64,000 bases of DNA from Bufo bufo. Its lineage: Eukaryota; Chordata; Amphibia; Anura; Bufonidae. Under the pieces are notes generated by a model, which saw only the letters and a list, made by a program, of their open reading frames with translations, was not told where the DNA came from and did not search any database. The stretch's first letter is position 1; each line of letters begins with the position of its first letter. Position numbers and translations under genes: made by a program. This document shows, piece after piece, positions 56,030 through 64,000 of the stretch. The stretch is taken from the NCBI RefSeq assembly GCF_905171765.1, contig NC_053392.1:403793399-403857398 (forward strand). The letters run 5' to 3'.

Positions 56030-57053
56030 GGTAAGAATGCACATCGGTGCTTTATGTAACAATATTCTGTTGGCTTGGGACCGCAATTTCAGGAACCTGT
56101 AAAAATGTATGACAATCCGGCTTTCCAGTTACAATGTCTCAGAGTAGTGGATCACTTCCAATTACCTCCATATGGGCAACTCTATGATTCCCCAGTCCCA
56201 GAAGCTCCTCACCATAGATGCCTTCTCCTGGGGCTAGGATGCCTGTGTAGACTCCCTGAAGGTCCAGAGCAAGAGGTCCCAGAACAAAGCCCACAAGTCC
56301 TCCAATCTAATAAAACTAAAAGCAGTAAAATCAACACTTCTACATTTTCAGGATTATCTCAAAGGCTACAGATTGCTGATCAACCTATTAAATCATCCGA
56401 AGGATGAATTTTATGTGTGCCAAAGTATTGTAACACAACCAATTAAATAGAAGACACACATATACAATAACACAAATATTTTATTAAGTAATACCGCCAG
56501 ACTATGGGTATAATGAATCCAACATTCAGAAAGGAGGAAAGGGGAATAATATATGCCAAAAACAGGCAATGAAAACCCTACCCCCAAAAGAACTGTACCA
56601 GCCTCCACCCCCCACAGGTAGACCTAAGAAACTGCAACTTTAAAGCCAGAAGAGAGAGCCAACTGTACGGCACCTATAACTGGCTAATAAGCAGAATGGA
56701 GGGACAACAGTAGTAGCAATAATAATAACATCAGTAAAAAAGTACTAAAACATATTACCTAAAGTTGATAGGAGGCACAAATGGATCCAACCCTGGTCTG
56801 ACAGAGAGCGCACCCCGACGCACGTTTCGCTCCTCCGCTTTCTTGCTGATCCAATCAAACAATCTTCCCACAGTATTCTACCTGAACAAACAAGAAGTAA
56901 TGAGAAATCCTCTTCTCTTCAGGGAGTGCAGGCTCCTGTTGGAATGGGCAGAGCGAAAAGTGTGGGGCTTCTCTGCAGTGCACATCAGTAGATCTTTAAA
57001 CCTGTCAGCTGATTATCTGAACAGATCCTCATTACACCCGGGAAAGTAAAGCC
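56030..57053 (+). pseudogene. DIRS-type RNase H region, split by an insertion
   Basis: Before the insertion, frames at about 56195-56381 carry an LTIDAFSWG-like block (RNase H first Asp region), KSTLLHFQDYLKGYRLLI and the next residues. After the insertion, 56852-57050 gives TVFYLNKQEVMRNPLLFREC, LLLEWAERKVWGFSAVHISR and SLNLSADYLNRSS, all typical of DIRS RNase H. Removing 56382-56842 with one copy of TTGCTGATC joins them in frame. Stops in the first part show decay. Confidence 0.75.
56382..56842 (-). mobile_element. 461-bp unclassified insertion with 9-bp direct repeats
   Basis: TTGCTGATC flanks it at 56373-56381 and 56843-56851. There is no coding sequence. On the minus strand the right end starts GAAAGCGGAGGAGCGAAACG, reminiscent of the GCGAAACG words in Penelope-type untranslated regions. 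A target duplication of this length and the absence of inverted ends suggest a retroposed piece. Family unknown. Confidence 0.65.
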
Positions 57054-57438
57054 TAAGGCCCCTTTCACACGAGCGAGTTTTCCGCATGGGTGCAATGCGT
57101 GAACACACAGCACCCGCACTGAATCCTGACCCATTCATTTCAATCGGTCTGTGTACATGAGCGTTTTTTTTCACGCATCAGTTCTGCGTTGCGTGAAAAA
57201 CGCAGCATGCTCTATATTCTGTGTTTTTCACGCAGCCCTGGCCCCATAGAAGTGAATGGGTCTTCAGTGAAAAACACAAGCAAGTGCAGATGCAATTCAT
57301 TTTTCACTGATGGTTGCTAGCCTTCAGTTTTTTATCACGCGCGTGAAAAACGCATCAAAACGCATTGCACCCGCGCGGAAAAAAACTGAACTGAACGCAA
57401 TAGCAGACAAAACTGACTGAGCTTGCTTGCAAAGCATT

Positions 57439-59036
57439 TGTATTTGTATTTTTCGCGTGCCCCCCTGTGCTTATATCCAATCACACGCACATACATACCT
57501 CCATATATATAGTTTATTTATATATCATTTGAACCTATGTGCATGTACATGAACTTATGTTTCCCCTTCTCCAGATAGGGCTTTTTCTATATGCATTATA
57601 TTTATTTTCCCTTCATATAGTTATGCCAATACGGATGCCCTTAGCATACATCACATACCATTGAATAACCTATTATTAATTCATCATCTTATATACATGA
57701 TGATGTGTCTTTTTCCTATCAGTAAATCTGACCCCTTGGGGCACTCTATCTGAAAGTTACTTGCTAGCTGGTGATATTTTCGATTGACCCTTACCACCAG
57801 CGCTATATTTGTGTGTGCTTTTAGCCCACGTAGTCACGAGTAGGTCCACCCCCTTCCGGCTTTCTTTGAAAGCTTGCGTTCCACATACTTTATGTGGCAC
57901 GCACACTGTCTAATCAAACATAGGCATTCACTTCATCCAGGGCACAGCCTCTTCCGGCCCCCGTAGGTGCGCTGCATTCTCCAGCTAATGTGGACACTCA
58001 GCCCATGCGTGCACCTTAAATCACACAACGCATGCGTGCGCCTTCAGTGCGCACAGCGCATTCGTGCACTCTCCTTATCATTCTCGCTCTGAACACACGC
58101 ATGCGTGCATCCACCTATACCGCTTACGTCCCGCGCATGCGCAATAGATCTTTGTTTCACACACGCGCAAACACGTTCTCAAACACCGGAAATAAGCTCT
58201 GGTGCGTTCCACACACCCATTGGAAGCGCGCCCATGCGCTTCAAAAACCGGACATGCGTCACCCTATAATATAGGGTTTCCTGTCATTCAGGGCCCATAT
58301 CCAGATCACGAAGGTATTAAATGTATGTTTTGCCTGGGACATTTTCAAGGGATTTTGGATTGGTTTATTATGACAGGGGAAAATGAATATTCTTTTATGT
58401 AGATATGTTTTTTCTGACTGAAGACAAGTGAGGGGGCAGGACTTCCTGTTTGTGAGGTCATGAACCCTCCCTGCCGCCATATTTTGAAACCACTATATAT
58501 ACTTGGATCAGTATCTGTATGTTATATCTTGCTCCTGAGGAAGGGGGATTGTATTTAACCCCCGAAACGCACTGATCTCTTCTTTTTGCATTAAACACCA
58601 CCTGATTAATTTAAGAAGGCCCCCGGTTCATCATTTGGGACCATTCGGTGGATTGACTACCTACAGGTGACCTCAGCGAGGGGGGGCTTCAAAGTGCAAG
58701 TGTCTTGAGCTTTATCTTGCACTACCCCCCCTGGTGAAGTAAGTACAACCAAAACAGCCGTCAGTGTTGTCATTTTGATTTTATGAATTTTATTGACACT
58801 TTTTATTGATACTTCTTGATTGATCCAGTCTTATCTGCTCTCTTTTTAATTACTATATGTAAGATCTATGAGTATAACTCTGACTTGACTTCCTATTTTG
58901 ATACATCGATTCAGTTATCACCTACGTGGTTAAAGAACTCACGTCCACCTGTTCTAATCAATCTGTTATGCACTGATAGTTTGTGGCGCTCCACGGGTCT
59001 CCACCCCTTGATTGCTTTTTTCCTCTAAACTTGATA
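57439..59036 (+). other. Unclassified insertion with hammerhead-like motif, possible Penelope untranslated region
   Basis: No coding gene. CGCATGCG- and ACACGCATGCGTGC-type words occur at 57960-58260, and a hammerhead-like core lies at 58535-58567. The GAAACGC word and hairpin before it recall the untranslated regions of Penelope-like elements. Confidence 0.45.
58535..58567 (+). ncRNA. Hammerhead-ribozyme-like core
   Basis: CTGAGGA (58535-58541) is followed by a hairpin with GGGGG (58543-58547) paired to CCCCC (58559-58563), then GAAA (58564-58567) and CGCAC. This is the order CUGANGA, stem II, GAAA of hammerhead ribozymes. One extra A lies at the base of stem II. Stems I and III with a cleavage triplet could not be assigned convincingly by eye. 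Penelope-like elements are known to carry hammerhead motifs. Probable decayed or minimal motif. Confidence 0.4.
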
Positions 59037-59284
59037 TCAGTGAAAAACGCATTGCATCCAGATGCAATCCGTTTCCATGCAAGCCCCATTCACTTCTATC
59101 GAACCAGAACTGTGCGTAGAACACAGAATACAGAACATGCTGTCATTTTTCCGAAAGCAGAAATTATGCTTGAAAAACTACACTCATGTACATAAACCCA
59201 TTAAAATGAATAGGTCAAGATTCAGTCCCAATGCTTCATGCATCGCATCCAGATAGAAAACTAGCTTATGTGAAAGAGCCTTAA

Positions 59285-59597
59285 GAGCTTAAATTTTCCA
59301 GTAGATAGTGAAAAGATGGACATGCCACTTCTGTCTTCAACAAGAAAGTAAATTGTTTTAGCTTTATCTATCAGCCCAGCCAAGCGATCGCCATTGACGG
59401 CCTGTCCTACCTTTGGAACAAGGGCTTGATTTATGTGTTCCCACCTCTCCCTATAATTCCAAAAGTGCTAATGAAAGTTATGCAGGATCAGGCGGAGATC
59501 ACTGTGATTCTGCCCTTCTGGACGCAGAGAGTGTGGTTCTGTAGCTCTCTCCAAGAGCAATTTTTGGAAGCTACCATAAATACCAGATCTTCTCTTC
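59285..59597 (+). pseudogene. DIRS-type C-terminal coding block
   Basis: Frames at 59297-59600 give AIDGLSYLWNKGLIYVFPPL and PIIPKVLMKVMQDQAEITVI, then LPFWTQRVWF. This is the characteristic VDAL..PW...YAFPPLPL block of DIRS-type retroelements after RNase H. One frame change occurs near 59330. The sequence breaks off at a dispersed repeat at about 59609. Confidence 0.75.
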
Positions 59598-59604
59598 CAG
59601 ACAC

Positions 59605-60599
59605 CGGCCTTAATAAGCGCCTGTGCTGGCGGTGGATCACCAAAGTTATGTAGAGGAACCACTCTCTACATAATTTCAGCATATCCACTGCCTTTTCTAC
59701 GCCTGTCTAAAACAGGCGTAGAAAATGACGAATGACATGTCACGGCCAGCTCACCCCCTTCCAGGCTCACACAGCGCATCCTTTTTTAGACCTGGCATGA
59801 GCGGAGAAGAAGTCGCAGATTCTGCCACAACATGGTGTGTGGCAGAATCTGAGTTAGATATACGCCACAAAAGTGGCATATATCAGTTAGTAAATTACCC
59901 CCTTTATGTGTACCAAATCCATTAACTGCAATTTCGACTTGAATGCAATATGTGAAAAGACAGCAGTTATATTTTGTAACTATAATCTTAGAGAATGGGA
60001 AATCAGTGCAATATTACAACAGTTTTATGAAATAAAAAACCAATGATTTAACCAATTGCATTAAAGCTGTAATCCAAAAGCAGATTGAATGCAAATAGGA
60101 TATTTACGGTAAGTATGAATTGCACAGCTGTAATCCAGCTTTAAAAAATGTTTAAGATAAAAATGACCTAACATCACAACAAGCGGAGACAATTTATTCT
60201 TGTTCCAGAATCTGTCTCTTTTGCAAATCAAGATTAAGAACTCTATTAAATATCTGAGCTATTTTATAATCCAGTGATTAAAGAGGATAATGTAGGAATC
60301 TACTTTAAATTTAAAGTAGTTAATTGTCTTTTACCCAACATAAGCTGCAAGTATAAAACCAATATACTGAGTGTATATGTTCAATGCATTATGAAATTTA
60401 CATTTTATAAGATGTTACCTGAAACAAAAATAAAAATGCTCATGGAGTGGTATTTTATATTGAAGTTCACAATATTCATATGTATAAATAATTTATTCGA
60501 CCACAAACTAATCAAATTGTTCGCAGTAAGGAACAAACAAGTAGACAGATACATTTCTTCAACATTATACCCTCTGATATTTCACCTAAAATTCCTTAA
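59605..60599. other. Dispersed palindromic repeat, then AT-rich non-coding DNA
   Basis: 59620-59745 carries CCAAAGTTATGTAGAGG and CTACGCCTGTCTAAAACAGG blocks, in inverse orientation to 53847-54049. 59786-59905 resembles 820-955. From 59930 to 60595 the sequence is AT-rich, and the reading frame at 60274-60732 has no domain. Confidence 0.5.
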
Positions 60600-61085
60600 C
60601 CCCTTAAGGACATGGCCAAATCTGACCAGTGTCACTTTATGTGGTGATAACTTTAAAACACTTTTACTTATCCAGGCCATTCTGAGATTGTTTTTTCATC
60701 ACATATTGTACTTCATGACACTGGTAAAATGAACTAAAAAAAATTATTTTTTATTTATAAAAAAAATACCAAATTTACCAAAATTTTGGAAAAATTTTAA
60801 AATTTCCAAGTTTCAATTTCTCTACTTCTATAATACATAGTAATACCTCCAAAAATAGTTATTACTTTACATTCCCCATATGTCTACTTCATGTTTGGAT
60901 CATTTTGAGAATGGCATTTTAGTTTTTGGGGACGTTACAAGGCTTAGAAGTTTAGAAGCAAATCTTGAAAATTTTCTGAAAATTTCAAAAACCCAATTTT
61001 TAGGGACCAGTTCAGGTCTGAAGTCACTTTGTGAGGCTTACATAACAGAAACCACCCAAAAATGACCCCATTATAGAAACTAGGT

Positions 61086-61923
61086 GCACCCCTACAGTAG
61101 AAACTCCCTAAAAGTGACCCCATTTTGGAAACTACACCCCTCAAGGTATTCAAAACTGATCTTACAAACTATATTAACCCTTTAGGTGCTCCACAAGAGT
61201 TATTGGCAAATGGAGATGAAATTTCAGAATTTCAATTTTTTGACAAAGTTTCCATTTTAATCAATTTTTTTCCACTAACGAAGCAAGGGTTAACAGCCAA
61301 ACTAAACTCTATGTTTATTGCCCTGACTCTGCGGTTTACAGAAACACTCCATATGTAGTCATACACTACTGTACAGCCACACGGTAGGGCGTAGAGGGAA
61401 AGGAGCGCGTGTGGTTTTTGGAAGGCAGATTTTGATGGACTGGTTTATTTACACCATGTCCCATTTGAAGCCCCCCTGATGCACCCCTACAGTAGAAACT
61501 CCCTAAAAGTGACCCCATTTTGGAAACTACACCCCTCAAGGTATTCAAAACTGATCTTACAAACTATATTAACCCTTTAGGTGCTCCACAAGAGTTATTG
61601 GCAAATGGAGATGAAATTTCAGAATTTCAATTTTTGGACAAATTTTCCATTTTAATCCATTTTTTCCAATAACAAATCAAGGGTTAACAGCCAAACTAAA
61701 CTCTATGTTTATTGCCCTGACTCTGCGGTTTACAGAAACACCCCATATGTGGTCGTACACTACTGTACGGCCACACGGCAGGGCGTAGAGGGAAAGGAGC
61801 GCTGTGTGGTTTTTGGAAGGCAGATTTTGATGGACTGGTTTATTTACACCATGTCCCATTTGAAGCCCCCCTGATGCACACCTACAGTAGAAACTCCCTA
61901 AAAGTGACCCCATTTTGGAAACT
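61086..61923. repeat. 395-bp tandem repeat, two full copies and a partial third
   Basis: GCACCCCTACAGTAGAAACT occurs at 61086 and 61481, and with one change at 61876, exactly 395 bp apart. Each unit includes GTGACCCCATTTTGGAAACT and AGAAACACCCCATATGTGG-like blocks. Confidence 0.92.
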
Positions 61924-61989
61924 ACGGAATAAGGTGGCGGTTTTGTTGGGACTATTTTAAGGGTACATGTGATTTTTAGTTGCTCTATA

Positions 61990-62400
61990 TTACATTTTTG
62001 TGAGGTAAGGCTACCAAAAATAGAAATTCTGAAATTTCATCTCCATTTGCCATAAACTGTTGAGAAACACCTAAAGGGTTAATAAAGTTTGTAAAATCAG
62101 TTTTGCATACCTTGAGGGGTGTAGTTTCTTAGATGGGGTCACTTTTATGGAGTTTCTACTCTAGGGGTGAATCAGGGGTTCTTCAAATGGGACATGGTGT
62201 CAAAAAAAAAAAGGTCATCAAAATCTGCCTTCCAGAAACCATACAGCGTTCCTTTCCTTCTGCGCCCTGCCGTTTGGTCATACAGCAGTTTACGACCACA
62301 TATGGGGCGTTTCTGTAAACTGCAGAATCAGGGTAATAAATATTAAGTTTTGTTTGGCTGTTAACCCTTGCTTTGTTACCGAAAAAATGGATTACAATGG
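61990..62400. repeat. Inverted copy of the 395-bp unit
   Basis: Blocks appear in reverse complement order: GAAATTTCATCTCCATTTGC, TACCTTGAGGGGTGTAGTTT, TTCAAATGGGACATGGTGTC and TTAACCCTTGCTTTGTTACC. Together with the direct copies this makes a long inverted pair that could fold. Confidence 0.85.
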
Positions 62401-62977
62401 AAAATGTTCCAAAAATAGCTGTTTTGGCACCGTTTAACTTATTTTTTTTGGACCGTGTTAATCTGGGGGGTTAGGTCATGGGGTATTTTTATAGAGGAGA
62501 TTCTTACAGACACGGCGATACCTAATATGTCTACTGTTTTACATTTATTTAGATTTTACCCTATATTATCCTTTTATAAACAAAAAAAAATAACATTTTA
62601 GTATCTCCATAGTTTTTTAGTTTTTAGCCGATTATCTTAGGTAGGGGCTCATTTTTTGCGGGATGAGGGGACAGTTTTATTGGCAATATTTTGGGGGCTA
62701 TATGACTTATTGATCTCTTGCTATTACACTTTTTGTTATGTAAGGTAACCTTTTTTTTTTTTTTTTACCGTGTTAATCTGGGGAGTTAGGTCATGGGGCA
62801 TTTTTATAGAGGAGATTCTTACGGACGCAGCGATTCCTAATATGTCGACTTTTTTATTTATGTTAGTTTTACTAAATATAATTTTTGGAAATATTTTTTT
62901 TTTTTGGGTGTCTTAGTCTGAGAACCATATTTTTTTTTCGATAGTTAGTGGCTAAATTGGGAAAGGGGATTTTAAAT

Positions 62978-63990
62978 TTAGTAATCCATGGAAGTGTGGT
63001 ACTTCCTGAAGCAACCAATAATGCAGAGGCCCGGATGATCGGGGTACGTGTCACACTGAGTGGTGTGGTCCTTTTGTATCCCCATCCTGTGACACACTCT
63101 GCACCTTTTTTGGGTCCGTCCCTTCTTTCCAGTATGGGGGACCACACCTGGAAAGTGTTGGCCAAGGACGATCCGGGCGTCTCCAGTTCCCGAGGTACTC
63201 CCGCCTGCTCTTTCCCGGTCAGAAAAGATCAGGGCCTTGAGGACTGCCTCATAGAACTGAAGGAATTTCCCTGTGTTGCCAGCACTCTGGGACAGTACAA
63301 AAGAGTTGTACAAGGCAACCTGCATCAAGTAGATCGCAACTTTTTTGTACCATGCCTGGGTTTTGCGCATGGTGTTATATGGCTTGAGGACTTGATCAGA
63401 GAGATCAACTCCTCCCATATACCGATTGTAGTCGATGATACAATCGGGCTTGAGGACCTCGCATAGGGACAGGAGTGATGCCGTTACCGTGAATTGTGGA
63501 CAGTACAAGGACATCCCTCTTGTCCTTATATCTGACCAGCAGCAGGTTTCCACTGTTAAGTGCACGGGTCTCAACCGCGACCTCCCTTCCAGGTACATAG
63601 GCCTCCACAAATTTGGCCCCAAAGTGATCGATGACCGGCCTGATTTTGTACAGGCGGTCATAGGCAGGATCACCTTGGGGGGGGACATGCTGCATTATCT
63701 ATATAATGCAGGCATTTCCGGATGGCCTCAAACCGGTTACGTGTCATGGCCATACTGTAGAGTGGAGTTTTTGTAGAGGACGTCCCCACTCCAGTACTGC
63801 CTTACACTAGGTTTTTTGACTAGGCCCATGTGCAGCACTAGGCCCCAAAACGTCCTCATCTTGGCTGCACTGACCGGAGTCCAGCCACCGGCCCTAGCCA
63901 AAAGGAAGCCCGGGTGTTGAGCAACGAAATGTTGGGCGTACAGGTTTGTTTGCTCCATCATCAGGTTTACAAAGTGGTCACTGAAAAAAA
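62978..63990 (-). pseudogene. piggyBac transposase with deleted catalytic core
   Basis: Reading leftwards from the window edge: FVAQHPGFLLARAGGWTPVS and the following MRTFWGLVLHMGLVKKPSVR (63961-63737), then after a frame change YDRLYKIRPVIDHFGAKFVE and YVPGREVAVETRALNSGNLL, KYKDKRDVLVLSTIHG-like (63695-63405). After a further frameshift near 63460: IIDYNRYMGGVDLSDQVLKP (the DYNxxMGGVDxxDQ block with the third catalytic Asp), YNTMRKTQAWYKKVAIYLMQ, and the Cys-rich tail CRVCHRMG...CDTYPDHPGLC..CF. The join AVETRALNSG skips the region that normally holds the first two catalytic Asp, so a large internal deletion has occurred. Stop at 62978. Confidence 0.9.
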
Positions 63991-64000
63991 TACTAAAATA

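Larger units (their letters stand above)
57057..59280. mobile_element. MITE of the GGCCCCTTTCACAC family, apparently split by a 1.6 kb insertion
   Basis: The left part (57057-57438) matches 55561-55955 closely, then stops. A right-end-like piece at about 59037-59280 ends CTTATGTGAAAGAGCC. TAA lies at 57054-57056 and TTA/TAA follows 59280. If this is one element, the DIRS coding on either side (57053 and 59285) becomes adjacent, as expected. The single-element reading is inference because the inner halves do not overlap cleanly. Confidence 0.6.
54061..59600 (+). mobile_element. DIRS-type retroelement with at least four later insertions
   Basis: Coding traces run in order on the plus strand: a decayed region before 54550, reverse transcriptase at about 55080-55550, RNase H at about 56030-56381 and 56843-57053, and a further block at about 59285-59595. 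Insertions at 54551-54842, 55561-56006, 56382-56842 and 57057-59280 separate them. Reading across the 56382-56842 insertion restores an uninterrupted frame. Ends and the tyrosine recombinase were not found, so DIRS rather than another retroelement rests on the style of the reverse transcriptase and RNase H. Confidence 0.75.
60600..64000 (-). mobile_element. piggyBac element, 3' part, running off the window
   Basis: The terminus CCCCTTAAGGACATGGCC follows TTAA at 60596-60599. The minus-strand transposase occupies about 62978-64000. About 2.4 kb of repeat-rich non-coding DNA lies between the stop and the terminus. The other end is beyond the window. Confidence 0.85.

Noticed and set aside
60274..60732. 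152-residue frame
   Set aside because: AT-rich, no domain or composition of a real protein; it crosses into the piggyBac terminus.
62948..63776. Plus-strand frames of 113-172 residues at the right edge
   Set aside because: They are antisense to the piggyBac transposase.

Overview
The window looks like intergenic or intronic DNA from a large, repeat-rich vertebrate genome, most likely an anuran amphibian. This is inferred from the mix of repeats: Tx1/L1-like and L2-type LINEs, DIRS-type and Penelope-like retroelements, several hAT families, PIF/Harbinger, Tc1/mariner and piggyBac, plus many palindromic MITEs. A bony fish cannot be excluded from sequence alone. I found no convincing single-copy host gene, no rRNA or tRNA gene, no CRISPR array and no clear endogenous virus. 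Almost every long reading frame with recognisable protein sequence belongs to a broken transposable element.

Layout. 1-7.7 kb: tandem repeats, a Tc1 element with an internal deletion (1769-2818), a minisatellite and a small TA-flanked DNA transposon (6392-7031). 7.7-9.8 kb: a giant foldback palindrome. 9.8-16.4 kb: remnants of two or three hAT elements. 16.4-23.7 kb: a minus-strand Tx1/L1-type LINE cut by a plus-strand L2 LINE (19149-22129) and by a TTAA-flanked palindromic MITE (22548-23182). 24.1-31.7 kb: a Penelope-like element whose reverse transcriptase and GIY-YIG parts are separated by a Tc1 element (24877-26718, itself hit by a palindromic mariner) and by a 3.3 kb multi-hairpin TTAA element (27084-30429). 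34.3-40.8 kb: a minus-strand Harbinger transposase gene with a 5.1 kb hAT element inserted in its intron, flanked by an exact 8-bp duplication. 41.2-43.2 kb: a second copy of the foldback element. 43.7-50.6 kb: MITEs, two more Tc1 copies and a possible Myb-like exon. 50.6-52.2 kb: a second, truncated Penelope-like element. 52.3-53.2 kb: a hAT end with tandem repeats. 54.1-59.6 kb: a DIRS-type retroelement broken by at least four later insertions. 60.6-64.0 kb: a piggyBac element with an internally deleted transposase and a long repeat-rich 3' region, running off the window.

The genes here do not form a pathway. They are layers of an insertion history. Exact target-site duplications and reading frames that become continuous when an insertion is subtracted give the order of events at several sites. 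The least explained items are the two foldback elements, which have roughly 0.8-1 kb arms, rearranged centres and TA target sites, and the multi-hairpin TTAA element, which resembles the 3' region of the piggyBac copy at the right edge.
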